Origin: CAJXQU01 sp965223825
Lineage (GTDB): Bacteria > Pseudomonadota > Gammaproteobacteria > CAJXQU01
Assembly (NCBI GenBank): GCA_965223825.1
Contig: OZ245018.1
Location: 2,976,001 to 3,040,000 of the forward strand
Direction of reading: 5' to 3'
Length of the DNA: 64,000 nt
The notes under the pieces were generated by a model. That model worked only from the letters and a program-made list of their open reading frames with translations, did no database searches and was not told the origin of the DNA. Within the stretch, counting starts at the first letter, position 1, and each line of letters starts with the position of its first letter. Both the position numbers and the translations under genes were made by a program. Positions 1 through 9,206 of this stretch are shown here, piece after piece.

Positions 1-471
1 CGATGGTTCTGACAAGAGATCTAAAGCCGGTGTACCTAGGTTTCCACCTGCTAAGGTATTTAAACCTGACGCTTTGGCCATTTCGTAGACCAACGTCGTC
101 ACCGTACTTTTACCATTTGCACCCGTGATCGCGATCACGGGTGCTGTTACGGTTCGGGCAAATAGTTCAATATCACCGATGATCTCAACACCGCGTTCCT
201 GTGCTTCACGCAACACGCTGGTGTTGACTGAAACGCCTGGACTGACCACACATATTTTTGCTGACAAAATCAGATCACGATCAAGTGCTCCGCAGTGGAT
301 AGCCGCTTGTGGAAATTCATTCTTCGCTTGCTGCAAACCGGGAGGGATATCCCGGCTGTCTGTGATCGCAAACGTCACGCCCGATCGCGCTAAAAAGCGC
401 GCACACGACATACCCGTCAGGCCAAGGCCAATGACGACATAATCGAATGCGGGCTGCGTTTGCTCACTCAT
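1..471 (-). CDS. murD: UDP-N-acetylmuramoyl-L-alanine--D-glutamate ligase, 3' part outside window
   Basis: MurD adds D-glutamate to UDP-MurNAc-L-Ala in the cytoplasm, the second amino acid of the peptidoglycan stem. Only the first 157 residues are in the window; the gene runs off the left edge. Translating the minus strand gives an N-terminal Rossmann-like fold (GLGLTG near residue 20) and the Mur-ligase P-loop GANGKST about 115 residues in. The next ATG upstream, at 477, is in frame two codons earlier and cannot be excluded; neither has a clear Shine-Dalgarno. It follows mraY with 26 bases between, as in the normal dcw order mraY-murD. Identification is firm from motif and context. Confidence 0.93.
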   Translation of the reverse strand, partial: MSEQTQPAFDYVVIGLGLTGMSCARFLARSGVTFAITDSRDIPPGLQQAKNEFPQAAIHCGALDRDLILSAKICVVSPGVSVNTSVLREAQERGVEIIGDIELFARTVTAPVIAITGANGKSTVTTLVYEMAKASGLNTLAGGNLGTPALDLLSEPS

Positions 472-497
472 GTGCATTTTCTCTATCAAGTCCCAAG

Positions 498-1580
498 TTA
501 TCTGATCTTCAATGACGCAAGTCCGATCAGCACTAACATGACCGTAATAATCCAGAAACGCACGATCACGCGCGGCTCTGGCCAACCTTTTAATTCAAAA
601 TGATGGTGGATCGGCGCCATATTAAAGATGCGCTTACCGGTTAATTTGAACGACGCGACTTGCAAAATGACAGACACGGTTTCCATTACAAAAACACCAC
701 CCATAATGAATAACACCAGCTCTTGGCGCACCATAACGGCAACAGTACCCAATGCTGCTCCCAGCGCCAGCGCGCCGATATCGCCCATAAACACTTGGGC
801 CGGATACGTGTTAAACCATAAAAACCCTAAACCCGCGCCGGCGATTGCTCCGCAGAAAATACATAACTCACCGACGCTTGGTATGTACGGAATATTGAGG
901 TAACTGGCGAACTTCACGTGTCCCGTGGCGTAAGCAAATATCACTAATGCACCGGCAACTAAGACCGTCGGCATGATTGCAAGTCCATCTAACCCATCGG
1001 TTAGGTTCACTGCGTTACTGGTGCCGACAATCACGAAATAAACGAATGGAATAAATAAAATACCTAATGCGATACTGGTATTTTTAAAAAATGGGATCAG
1101 TAGCGCCGTTTCCGCCGGCGTTTGCGCTGTGGTGTAAAGCATGATCGCAACACCCAGCCCCCCCACGGACTGCCAGAAATATTTATAACGTGCGATCAAA
1201 CCACGCGGATCGCGATGTACAATTTTTTTGTAATCATCCACCCAACCAATTACACCGAACACCGCCGTGACAAGTAGCACGATCCAAACATATTTGCTGG
1301 ACAGGTCCGCCCATAAAAGTGTGCTCACACCCACGGCGACCAAGATCAACAAACCACCCATGGTTGGCGTACCCGCTTTTGCAAGGTGTGACTCCGGTCC
1401 ATCGGTACGAACACTTTGGCCGATCTGATAATGCGTCAGATAACGAATCATCCATGGCCCAACGAACAATGAAATCCCCAGCGCTGTTAAGACACCAAGA
1501 ATCGTACGCAGGGTCAGGTATTGAAAGACATTGAAGCCTGAGTGGTACTGCGTGAGATATTCCGCAAGTAATAACAACAT
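498..1580 (-). CDS. mraY: Phospho-N-acetylmuramoyl-pentapeptide transferase
   Basis: MraY transfers phospho-MurNAc-pentapeptide to undecaprenyl phosphate, making lipid I at the inner membrane. The 360-residue length is standard. The translation is mostly hydrophobic, with about ten membrane segments, and carries the family signatures: the DDYKK motif (acidic pair at 115-116), NLTDGLDGLA at 191-200, GDIGALALG, and a triple histidine before FELKGW near the C-terminus. It starts five bases after murF stops, so the two are probably co-translated, and murD follows. Confidence 0.97.
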   Translation of the reverse strand: MLLLLAEYLTQYHSGFNVFQYLTLRTILGVLTALGISLFVGPWMIRYLTHYQIGQSVRTDGPESHLAKAGTPTMGGLLILVAVGVSTLLWADLSSKYVWIVLLVTAVFGVIGWVDDYKKIVHRDPRGLIARYKYFWQSVGGLGVAIMLYTTAQTPAETALLIPFFKNTSIALGILFIPFVYFVIVGTSNAVNLTDGLDGLAIMPTVLVAGALVIFAYATGHVKFASYLNIPYIPSVGELCIFCGAIAGAGLGFLWFNTYPAQVFMGDIGALALGAALGTVAVMVRQELVLFIMGGVFVMETVSVILQVASFKLTGKRIFNMAPIHHHFELKGWPEPRVIVRFWIITVMLVLIGLASLKIR

Positions 1581-1584
1581 GACG

Positions 1585-2931
1585 TCAGTTTTTCCCTGTT
1601 AATGCGTTAACGACCGTTTCCATTCGGGCGCTACGTGAACCTTTGACGAGAATTGTGATATCCGTATCCAACTCACTGATCAGGCTAGAAATGAGTTCTT
1701 GCTGATTCGCAAAATGCACCGCTCCCGCACCAAATGCGACCGCCGCGTGCTTCGATAATGGCCCGACGCAATACATCCGCTCGACGCCTTTTTCGCGTGC
1801 CTGCTCTCCCACATCGGCATGAAACTGTTCTGCATCTGGCCCTAGCTCGCCCATATCCCCGAGCACCAACCAATGTCGTCCGTCGGTTTTGATCAAAACA
1901 TCAATCGCAACAGCCAGTGAACGCGGGTTTGCATTGTAGGTGTCATCAATGACGCTAATTCCATTCCGCGCCGTTTTGAATTGCAAACGCCCCGCGACGC
2001 CTTGGATTTTGCTCAACGCAGCAACAATATCGTTTAACTGGACGCCCACCGCGTGGGCAGATGCTGTCGCAGCGAGTGCATTCATCACGTTATGTTTGCC
2101 CGGTAAAGGTAAGATCAATGATGCAATCTCTCCTTCGATCACGAGATCAAACAGACTTTCGCTGGCGCGTAATTCAACATTCTTTGCGCTAATTTCTGCG
2201 CGGTTATCCATACCGAAATTCAGAATGCGTGAGCCGCTCGCCATGTCACGCCATAATGATGCGTAGTGGTCATCGGCGTTAACAATCGCCGTTCCCGTTG
2301 CATCAAGTGACTGATAAATTTCACCTTTCGTCAGAGCGACATTATCGATCGAGCCAAAACCTTCTAAATGCGCCGGTGCGCACAGCGTGACAAGGCCAAT
2401 TGTCGGGGTGGCGATCGCCCCCAGTTGGGCAATTTCACCAACATGGTTAGCACCCATTTCGATGACGGCAAAATCGTGCGCTCGATCAAGTCCAAATAAG
2501 GTTTGTGGCACACCGATGTCATTATTCAGATTGCCTTGAGTAGCGAGCACTTTTCCTTTTTCATTCAAGATTGCGCTGAGCATTTCCTTGACGGTGGTTT
2601 TACCGTTACTGCCGGTAATTCCGATCACAGGAATATCGAACCGACTTCGCCACAGATTCGCCAGTTCACCGAGCGCTTCGCGCGTATCGTCGACTTTTAA
2701 GGCTGGCAAGGTTGTCTCACAATGTTGATCAATCATGATCGCCGTTGCGCCTTTCTCGGCGGCGGTTTGCAAATACGTATGGCCGTCAAAATTAGGGCCG
2801 CGTAAGGCGACAAATAATTCGCCTTTGCTTAATGAGCGCGTGTCTGTTGAGCAGCCTTCAAACTGGGCATCAGCGCCGACCAAGTGTGCGTCCATTTGTC
2901 CTGCGACATCGTTTAGGCTGAGGCGGATCAT
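1585..2931 (-). CDS. murF: UDP-N-acetylmuramoyl-tripeptide--D-alanyl-D-alanine ligase
   Basis: MurF attaches D-Ala-D-Ala to the UDP-MurNAc tripeptide, the last cytoplasmic step of precursor synthesis. The 448-residue protein has the Mur ligase layout: a short N-terminal substrate domain, the ATP loop GSNGKTT at 107-113, then the central and C-terminal (Rossmann) ligase domains with DDTYNANPRS about two thirds along. The ATG overlaps the end of murE by four bases, and mraY follows after four bases, consistent with one polycistronic dcw message. Nothing unusual is seen. Confidence 0.96.
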   Translation of the reverse strand: MIRLSLNDVAGQMDAHLVGADAQFEGCSTDTRSLSKGELFVALRGPNFDGHTYLQTAAEKGATAIMIDQHCETTLPALKVDDTREALGELANLWRSRFDIPVIGITGSNGKTTVKEMLSAILNEKGKVLATQGNLNNDIGVPQTLFGLDRAHDFAVIEMGANHVGEIAQLGAIATPTIGLVTLCAPAHLEGFGSIDNVALTKGEIYQSLDATGTAIVNADDHYASLWRDMASGSRILNFGMDNRAEISAKNVELRASESLFDLVIEGEIASLILPLPGKHNVMNALAATASAHAVGVQLNDIVAALSKIQGVAGRLQFKTARNGISVIDDTYNANPRSLAVAIDVLIKTDGRHWLVLGDMGELGPDAEQFHADVGEQAREKGVERMYCVGPLSKHAAVAFGAGAVHFANQQELISSLISELDTDITILVKGSRSARMETVVNALTGKN

Positions 2932-4448
2932 GCTGAAGCCCTTTGCTGAAGGTAAGCCATCGCGATAGTGCGATCATTAAACGGGAATTTCTCGCCTTTG
3001 ATCTCCTGCCAGGTTTCGTGACCTTTACCTGCGATCAAGATCACATCGTTTTTGCCTGCATGTTTAATTGCATATGCAATCGCTTCACGGCGATCAACCA
3101 TGCTGATCGCGTTTTCGGGTTGTTTAAACCCACCCAGCATTTCGTCCAGAATGGCTTTTGGTTCTTCTGATCGTGGGTTGTCGCTGGTTAAAATCACCTG
3201 ATCGCAACCAGCTTCTGCAGTGCTGCCCATCAATTTTCGTTTGCCACGATCACGATCACCACCACAGCCGATCAAGCACCATAGTTTTCCTTTACATAAT
3301 CCTCGTAAGCTCGCGAGCGCTTGTTCTAGTCCATCTGGCGTGTGCGCAAAATCGACAACGACAGCCGCTTGATTTGCTTGCTTGATCAGCTCCATTCGCC
3401 CTGCGACACCGCTGATCTTATTTAATGCGTTAACGCTATTTTCAAATTCGAACCCACAGGCGATCAGGCCACCGAGCGCTGCCAGTAAATTACTTGCGTT
3501 GAACCGACCTAACACAGGCACTCGACAAACGGCAGTTTGTTCACCAAGACGAATCCGCATCGCGATGCCATCAATGCTGGCTGTCAATTGCTCTGCAACG
3601 ATCAACTGATCGATGCGTTTATTCGTTGCTGCTTGCCCCAAGCTGTAGCCGATCACCGTGACATCGGCATGCACGCTTTCGATGATTTTCCGCGAGAATT
3701 CATCATCACAATTTACGATCGCAGTGTTTAATTCCGCTCGTGTAAATAATCGCAGTTTCGCTTCGCCGTATGCCTGCATGTCCGCGTGATAATCAAGATG
3801 ATCGCGTGTTAGGTTCGTGAACAAAGCAACATCGAAATTCACGCCAGCAAGCCGCGCTTGATCAAGCCCGTGCGAACTGGCCTCGATAACAACCGCCTGC
3901 GCACCTTCGCTGTGTAACTCTGCCAGTGCGCGATGCAGCTGGATTACATCCGGTGTGGTTAAACCTGTCGGTTTCATTTGTCCCAACAAACCTTGTCCTA
4001 ACGTGCCGACGATGCCACACGTTCCGTGACTAACAAGTTGGTCGATCGCCTGTGCGATATAACAACTGACGGAGGTTTTGCCATTGGTGCCGGTCACGCC
4101 GAGCGTTTTAATCACGTCTGTCACGTCACCATAAAAACGATGCGCGATCAGTCCCGCTTTTTCGGTCAGTCCATTAACGAAAATGACAGAACGGATAGAT
4201 TCTGCTGAGACGCGATCAACATCTTTTGTGTCAACAAGAATGATAGAAGCACCGGCAGCAATGGCTTGTGGAATGTAGCTTGTGCCGTGCGTAAGCGTGC
4301 CTTCGATCGCAATAAAGCAATCCCCCGGTTTGATGCGACGGCTATCGAGTTGAACACCATCGACGATTAAATCCCGGTGCGGCGGAAGATCACCAAGGCC
4401 TTTGAGCAAGCGACTCAAATGCACGCCTTGTGAGAGTCTATCGATCAT
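2928..4448 (-). CDS. murE: UDP-N-acetylmuramoyl-L-alanyl-D-glutamate--2,6-diaminopimelate ligase
   Basis: MurE adds the third amino acid to the muramyl dipeptide. The motif DNPRSEEP in the C-terminal third is the family signature for meso-diaminopimelate specificity, so the wall should be the usual Gram-negative A1gamma type. The ATP loop is GTNGKTS, roughly residues 112-118. I chose the ATG at 4448 (about 506 residues); an in-frame TTG two codons upstream at 4454 sits closer to the GGAGGAG ribosome site inside the end of ftsI, so the exact start is open. The stop overlaps murF. Confidence 0.95.
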   Translation of the reverse strand: MIDRLSQGVHLSRLLKGLGDLPPHRDLIVDGVQLDSRRIKPGDCFIAIEGTLTHGTSYIPQAIAAGASIILVDTKDVDRVSAESIRSVIFVNGLTEKAGLIAHRFYGDVTDVIKTLGVTGTNGKTSVSCYIAQAIDQLVSHGTCGIVGTLGQGLLGQMKPTGLTTPDVIQLHRALAELHSEGAQAVVIEASSHGLDQARLAGVNFDVALFTNLTRDHLDYHADMQAYGEAKLRLFTRAELNTAIVNCDDEFSRKIIESVHADVTVIGYSLGQAATNKRIDQLIVAEQLTASIDGIAMRIRLGEQTAVCRVPVLGRFNASNLLAALGGLIACGFEFENSVNALNKISGVAGRMELIKQANQAAVVVDFAHTPDGLEQALASLRGLCKGKLWCLIGCGGDRDRGKRKLMGSTAEAGCDQVILTSDNPRSEEPKAILDEMLGGFKQPENAISMVDRREAIAYAIKHAGKNDVILIAGKGHETWQEIKGEKFPFNDRTIAMAYLQQRASA

Positions 4449-4450
4449 GA

Positions 4451-6178
4451 TCAATGCTCTCCTCCCGCCATCAGTACAGCTTTTTTTGCGTCCTTATCTT
4501 CGGCTGGAATCGCATCGGGTGAGATATTCATCAACCGTAATGTTTCGCCCATAAGCCGACCAAACACCGGTGCGGCAACCTGCCCGCCATAATATTCACC
4601 TTGTGTCGGTTCGCTGATAATCACTGCCGCGACAAGTCGTGGGTTGCTGACAGGAACGATGCCTGCAAACAAGGAGACATAACGATTTTCCGCGTAGCCA
4701 CCTTCATTGGACTTGTGCACGGTGCCAGTCTTGCCCGCCACTCGGTAGCCCGGAATTTGCGCTTGCTTACCCGTACCGTTACTAACCACGCTTTCCATCA
4801 TCGCGAGGACCTGATCCGCAGTTTTTTCGCTTAGCACACGCTCTGAATCAATTGCCCCATCGACTTTCAATAAGCTTGGTGTCGCAAGCACCCCTTTATT
4901 CGCCAGGACGGTATAGGATTGCGCAAGCTGCAAGGTGGTCATTGACATGCCGTATCCAAATGACAAAGTCGCGTGTTCGATCCGCCGCCAGTGTGAGTAA
5001 TCACTCATACGACCAGCTGCTTCACCAGGAAACCCAACCCCGCTTGTGGTGCCATAACCCACTCGTTGAAATGTTTTGTAGAGCAGTTCTGGCTCCATAT
5101 CCAACGCAAGTTTACTCACGCCGATATTGCTGGATTTACGGATCACGTCTGACACATCTAACTGCCCATAATTGTGCACATCACGTACGGTAAATTTCCC
5201 CACGCGCATCCAGCCCGGGCGTGTGTCCACCATTGTGTCGGGTTGCACAATACCGGCTTCCAACGCAGTCGCAACGGTGAAGGGCTTGATGGTTGAACCT
5301 GGTTCGAATAAATCAGTCACCGCACGATTACGGTAATGATCGCCTTTCAGATCACTGCGGTTATTCGGGTTGTATGATGGCTGATTGACCATCGCGAGAA
5401 TTTCACCGGTCTTCGCATCCATCACCACAACTGATCCGCTGCGTGCTTTGTGACCTAACACGGCGGCAGTTAATTCTCGATACGCGAGATATTGAATCTG
5501 TTTATCAATACTCAGTGCGAGGTCTTGCCCAGGCACGGCAGCGCGCACGCTCTCGACATTTTCGATCGTGTGGCCAGCCAGATCGCGTAAAATTTTCTTC
5601 GCCCCGTTTTTGCCTTCCAGCACACTGTTATAAGCCAATTCGACGCCTTCTTGCCCTTGATCATCGATATTCGTAAAGCCGATCACATGGGCTGCCACAT
5701 CCGCTGCCGGGTAAAAACGACGGTATTCTTTTTTCTCAATTACGCCTTTAATACCTAAAGCGCGAACTTGCTCGGCCAGTTCCGGAGAAACCTGCCGACG
5801 TAAATAGATGAATTCGCGAGCGGCGCGTTTCTTGATTAGTGCTTGCAGTTCGTCTGCATCAAGCTCCAACACATTGGCCAATTCAGGCACTCGGTTCATG
5901 TCTTTGATCATCACTTGCGGATTGCACGCAATGGTTATGACAGGCGTACTGATCGCTAGCGGCTCACCGTGCCGATCAGTTATTACACCGCGGTGTGCGG
6001 GGACAGAGACTGTTCGCAGATGCAACTGATCTGCACGGTTCTGAAGAAAATCTCTATCAAATAATTGCAGCTGGATCACACGCGAGCCCAAACCGCAGGC
6101 AGCCAATACAAACAGACACAGGACAAACCAGTGTCTGGCGATATAACGCTTTTGCGATATTTGCGCTTGCTCAGCCAT
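4451..6178 (-). CDS. ftsI: Peptidoglycan D,D-transpeptidase FtsI (PBP3)
   Basis: FtsI cross-links septal peptidoglycan and works with FtsW in the divisome. The 575-residue sequence has one N-terminal membrane anchor (about 16-34), a PBP dimerisation region, and a transpeptidase domain with all three catalytic boxes: S295-x-x-K298 in the context EPGSTIKPF, SSN at 349-351, and KTG at 483-485. The ATG overlaps the last base of ftsL and the 3' end carries the ribosome site for murE, so translation coupling is likely. The length matches the family. Confidence 0.97.
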   Translation of the reverse strand: MAEQAQISQKRYIARHWFVLCLFVLAACGLGSRVIQLQLFDRDFLQNRADQLHLRTVSVPAHRGVITDRHGEPLAISTPVITIACNPQVMIKDMNRVPELANVLELDADELQALIKKRAAREFIYLRRQVSPELAEQVRALGIKGVIEKKEYRRFYPAADVAAHVIGFTNIDDQGQEGVELAYNSVLEGKNGAKKILRDLAGHTIENVESVRAAVPGQDLALSIDKQIQYLAYRELTAAVLGHKARSGSVVVMDAKTGEILAMVNQPSYNPNNRSDLKGDHYRNRAVTDLFEPGSTIKPFTVATALEAGIVQPDTMVDTRPGWMRVGKFTVRDVHNYGQLDVSDVIRKSSNIGVSKLALDMEPELLYKTFQRVGYGTTSGVGFPGEAAGRMSDYSHWRRIEHATLSFGYGMSMTTLQLAQSYTVLANKGVLATPSLLKVDGAIDSERVLSEKTADQVLAMMESVVSNGTGKQAQIPGYRVAGKTGTVHKSNEGGYAENRYVSLFAGIVPVSNPRLVAAVIISEPTQGEYYGGQVAAPVFGRLMGETLRLMNISPDAIPAEDKDAKKAVLMAGGEH

Positions 6179-6453
6179 CAGTGTGATTGCCCTCCACTGA
6201 CTAATTCGATGTGTTCATTTATTGGCAGCTTCATTTCCAGTTTTTCACGCGCAACCTCTTCGATACGGCTATGGGTTCCCCACGTTGCTTGCTCGAGTTG
6301 CAAGCGTCCCCAGTCATCCAACAAATGATCTCGTTGCTTTTCGATCTTTTGTAACGCGACAAATAAGTGCCGGCTTTCATGACGTGCCACGACCATTTGC
6401 ATCGCACTCCAGCAAACGAGAACCCCTAACACAATGACAAAAACCGGCTTCAT
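6178..6453 (-). CDS. ftsL: Cell division protein FtsL
   Basis: FtsL is a small bitopic divisome protein that forms the FtsQLB complex. This 91-residue ORF has a short cytoplasmic start, one membrane segment (about 4-22) and a periplasmic heptad-rich coiled coil (about 30-75), with the sequence EVAREKLEMKLP typical of the FtsL C-terminal part. Sequence conservation in FtsL is low, so the call rests mainly on its position between rsmH and ftsI, its size and its topology. Its start overlaps rsmH by four bases. Confidence 0.9.
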   Translation of the reverse strand: MKPVFVIVLGVLVCWSAMQMVVARHESRHLFVALQKIEKQRDHLLDDWGRLQLEQATWGTHSRIEEVAREKLEMKLPINEHIELVSGGQSH

Positions 6454-7406
6454 GCAGCTTTCTCCGGTAACTTTTCTGCGACGCGTAACACGGCGCTACG
6501 GGATCGCGGATTCTGTGCTAGTTCAACTTGCTTCGCTTTTTTCACACCACCGATCAATTTCACTTCTGGGTTCAGCATGTCAACGGTGACCGGCATATCG
6601 ATCGGATAGTCATCACCTTGCGCAGCCTTTTTCATGAAGCGTTTAACGATGCGGTCTTCCAATGAATGGAAACTGATCACAGCCATACGACCACCGGGTT
6701 TCAAAACCGTTAACGCCTGTTCCAACGTGCGCTCAACCTCACCCAACTCGTCATTGATGAAAATACGAATCGCCTGAAACACTTGCGTGGCAGGATGAAT
6801 AACGCGAACACCGGGACGATATTTCTTGGTTGGACTGGCATCTTTCACGATCGCCGCCAGTTGTGTGGTGGTGGTAATTGGACTTTCAACGCGAGCGGCT
6901 TCGATTGCACGCGCAATACGTTTTGCATAACGCTCCTCCCCGTAGCGTTTAAAAATATCAGCCATTTCATCAATACCGGCGATGGCGAGCCATTCCGATG
7001 CAGACTGGCCAGCCTGCGGATTCATGCGCATATCCAATGGCCCTTCGCGCATAAAACTGAAGCCACGTTGAGCCTCGTCGAGCTGGGGTGATGACACGCC
7101 CAAATCAAACAACACGCCGTCAACTTGACCGAGCACGCCGTGTTGCTCCGCCACATCCTGCAAAATCGAAAATGCGCCGTGTGCGATACTGAATCGATTA
7201 TCTTTTTGCGCGAGCGCTTGGGCAGCACGAATAGCATCAGGATCGCGGTCAATCCCAATGACTCGGCTTGCTGTTCCCAGTTGCGCTAACATTGCCCTGG
7301 TGTGCCCCCCGCGTCCAAACGTACAATCGATATAGACGCCCTCATCATTCTTCATGAGAGCTTCAAGCACCTCGTCCAACAGGACCGGCTTGTGTTGTTC
7401 TTGCAT
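6450..7406 (-). CDS. rsmH: 16S rRNA (cytosine1402-N4)-methyltransferase RsmH (MraW)
   Basis: RsmH methylates C1402 of 16S rRNA in the decoding centre using S-adenosylmethionine. The translation begins MQEQHKPVLLDEVLEAL and continues with the SAM-binding DCTFGRGGHT, then FDLGVSSPQLD and RGFSF, all diagnostic for the family. A longer reading with 24 extra residues is open, but the ATG at 7406 has a good GAGGTG ribosome site six bases upstream, lies 14 bases after the mraZ stop and gives the normal 318-residue size, so I chose it. It is the second gene of the dcw operon. Confidence 0.96.
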   Translation of the reverse strand: MQEQHKPVLLDEVLEALMKNDEGVYIDCTFGRGGHTRAMLAQLGTASRVIGIDRDPDAIRAAQALAQKDNRFSIAHGAFSILQDVAEQHGVLGQVDGVLFDLGVSSPQLDEAQRGFSFMREGPLDMRMNPQAGQSASEWLAIAGIDEMADIFKRYGEERYAKRIARAIEAARVESPITTTTQLAAIVKDASPTKKYRPGVRVIHPATQVFQAIRIFINDELGEVERTLEQALTVLKPGGRMAVISFHSLEDRIVKRFMKKAAQGDDYPIDMPVTVDMLNPEVKLIGGVKKAKQVELAQNPRSRSAVLRVAEKLPEKAA

Positions 7407-7420
7407 CTCTGTCACCTCAG

Positions 7421-7870
7421 TTACAGCGACAGCTGTTGTAATGCTTCGGATGGCTCGATTTGGCCCTCTTGTAGCCACTCATCACGCTGTGTCTTCCAAG
7501 CCGCTTCATCCCAAAGCTCGAATTTATTCCCTTGCCCAAGTAACACGACTTGCTTATCTAACCCAGCATGCTCCTGCAAAGGGGCCGTGATACGGATCCG
7601 GCCGTGGCTATCCAACGTGCAATCTTCTGCATGGCCGAGCATCATTAATTTGGTTTTGCGGGCTTGTTTATCGAAATCAGACAAGGCGCGCAATTTCGCG
7701 TCGATCACATCCCACTCGTTCGCAGGGTAGATCCAAATTGAGCGATCAACCGGGTTGATAGTCTGCACCATCTCACCCTCACTGAGGCCCTGAATGCGCG
7801 CACGGTAACGACTAGGAATGGCCAGTCGTCCCTTTGCATCCAGATTTAATGTGCTATTGCCTCTAAACAT
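7421..7870 (-). CDS. mraZ: Transcriptional regulator MraZ
   Basis: MraZ is a ring-forming DNA-binding protein of the AbrB-like fold that represses the division and cell wall operon it heads. The 149-residue protein has the two tandem MraZ repeats, each with its signature: DAKGRLAIPSRYR at the N-terminus and DSHGRIRITAPL in the second half. It is the first gene of the dcw run here. Candidate MraZ boxes lie about 140-170 bases upstream, just downstream of a sigma70-like promoter, consistent with autorepression. Confidence 0.96.
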   Translation of the reverse strand: MFRGNSTLNLDAKGRLAIPSRYRARIQGLSEGEMVQTINPVDRSIWIYPANEWDVIDAKLRALSDFDKQARKTKLMMLGHAEDCTLDSHGRIRITAPLQEHAGLDKQVVLLGQGNKFELWDEAAWKTQRDEWLQEGQIEPSEALQQLSL

Positions 7871-8011
7871 GTTCCCGCCGATTGTTTACGCTATTTCAGT
7901 GTGGCATTTCCTAATATGCTAGCCTTTTGGATTACCGCTGTTGGAGAGGCGCTAAGCGCTTTTCCATCTCGTTTGGTTTTGTGTGCTCGTTGAACCACTT
8001 TCATGTTCAAT

Positions 8012-8040
8012 CGATCCACAATGATCCACACTGTCCCACT
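8012..8040 (-). promoter_or_regulatory. Candidate MraZ operator (three TGGRN repeats)
   Basis: On the minus strand three repeats follow each other at exactly ten-base spacing: TGGGA, TGGAT, TGGAT. The known MraZ site is three or four TGGGN repeats separated by five bases in front of mraZ, so the spacing matches while two copies differ at the third G. A further TGGGT lies inside the promoter spacer just upstream. Placement immediately downstream of the -10 box would suit repression. Confidence 0.7.
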
Positions 8041-8048
8041 AACGGCAA

Positions 8049-8077
8049 ACTATCGTCTATGGGCGACCCACTGTCAA
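8049..8077 (-). promoter_or_regulatory. Sigma70-like promoter of the dcw operon
   Basis: Reading the minus strand, TTGACA (8072-8077, perfect -35) is followed by a 17-base spacer and GATAGT (8049-8054), which matches four of six bases of the -10 consensus. Transcription would start near 8042, inside the MraZ box array. This is the only strong promoter seen ahead of the eight-gene run. Confidence 0.7.
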
Positions 8078-8288
8078 GCGCGTTTTCTGTGAAATCTTTC
8101 TTTTTTAACAATAACTTAGCTGCGCTCGACTCATATTGAATCGAGATAAAAAATTAACTTCTTAACTATCATTTCCTTAGTTTTCTTACTTAAAGTAGAT
8201 TGTGAGAAAGTACGCTAAGTGAGGTTTCAAATTGTTACAAATGATGTGATCTGAATGTGGCAAGAAGCGGGCAAAACCTGTCTGGTTT

Positions 8289-9176
8289 ATGCTATGTCGT
8301 ATGATCAAACGGACGCGATCGCTTTTCTCAGCCAAATTCCTGTCAGCTTGTCTGGCAAGTCTTCTCATTCTTCTGTGCACAATCAAAACAAACGCTGCCG
8401 ATCCGCCTGTAACGCTTGCGCAGGTTTACGATCAGAACGTCGATCTGTCTTTGTATTGGGTGAGCGAAAAATATGACGGCGTGCGAGCCTATTGGGATGG
8501 TAAGCACTTGCTTTCGCGACAAGGGAATATTTTCAACGCCCCAGCTTGGTTCACCGTCGCGTTACCCGATGACATTGCTCTTGATGGGGAGTTATGGATA
8601 AAACGAGGGGCCTTTGCTGAGGTGAGTGGCACGGTCAGAAAAATGCAGCCGGTCGATGCTGAATGGCGTCACGTAGTCTATAAAGTGTTCGATCAACCTA
8701 ATCGTTATACTGTGTTTTCCGATCGCTACCAACAACTTCAAATACAGATCCGTAAGGTAAATGCTGATCACGTTCAACTGGTCGAACAACGTACAGTAAC
8801 CTCGCATCAAGCACTCATGCTCGAGCGCGATCAGATCACAAAAGCTGGCGGGGAAGGTCTTATGCTGCGTCGGCATGATCGTATTCACAGCGCAGGTCGA
8901 TCAGACGATCTCTTAAAAGTAAAACCCTACGACGATGCTGAAGGTCGTGTGATCGCTCACTTACCCGGCAAAGGAAAACATACGGGTCGAATGGGCGCAC
9001 TATTGATCAAGCTCGCCGATGGCAGGCAATTCAAAATCGGCACTGGCTTTACTGATCTCGAAAGAGAAAACCCACCCCCCATCGACAGCTTGATCACATT
9101 CCGCTATCAAGGGCTCACACGAAAAGGGTTACCGAGGTTTGCGCGGTTTTTAAGAATTCGATCAGATATAAATTAA
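8289..9176 (+). CDS. Periplasmic ATP-dependent DNA ligase (Lig E type)
   Basis: A minimal ATP-dependent DNA ligase. The nucleotidyltransferase motifs are in order: KYDGVRAYW with the adenylated lysine at K61, LDGELW (motif III), EGLMLR (motif IV) and LLKVKP (motif V), followed by an OB-fold. There are no extra DNA-binding domains. Residues 1-37 form a signal peptide: basic start, hydrophobic stretch LASLLILLC, then a cleavage-like TNAAD. This fits the Lig E group, thought to act on DNA in the periplasm, possibly during uptake or biofilm formation. Start at 8289 or the ATG at 8301 are both possible. It stands alone, divergent from mraZ and convergent with a lipoprotein gene. Confidence 0.88.
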   Translation: MLCRMIKRTRSLFSAKFLSACLASLLILLCTIKTNAADPPVTLAQVYDQNVDLSLYWVSEKYDGVRAYWDGKHLLSRQGNIFNAPAWFTVALPDDIALDGELWIKRGAFAEVSGTVRKMQPVDAEWRHVVYKVFDQPNRYTVFSDRYQQLQIQIRKVNADHVQLVEQRTVTSHQALMLERDQITKAGGEGLMLRRHDRIHSAGRSDDLLKVKPYDDAEGRVIAHLPGKGKHTGRMGALLIKLADGRQFKIGTGFTDLERENPPPIDSLITFRYQGLTRKGLPRFARFLRIRSDIN

Positions 9177-9206
9177 ATACTTTTCATAGCTTAAACGGCA
9201 CAAATA

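Larger units (their letters stand above)
7871..8288. other. Intergenic region between divergent mraZ and ligase genes
   Basis: This 418-base gap holds the dcw promoter and MraZ boxes (listed separately) and a leader of about 170 bases between the predicted transcription start and mraZ. The leader contains a GCGCTAAGCGC palindrome near 7950. The right part (8100-8288) is AT-rich and should hold the promoter of the ligase gene on the other strand, but I could not choose convincing -35 and -10 boxes there. An open frame at 7927-8139 has no similarity that I recognise and covers the operator, so I do not call it a gene. Confidence 0.6.
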
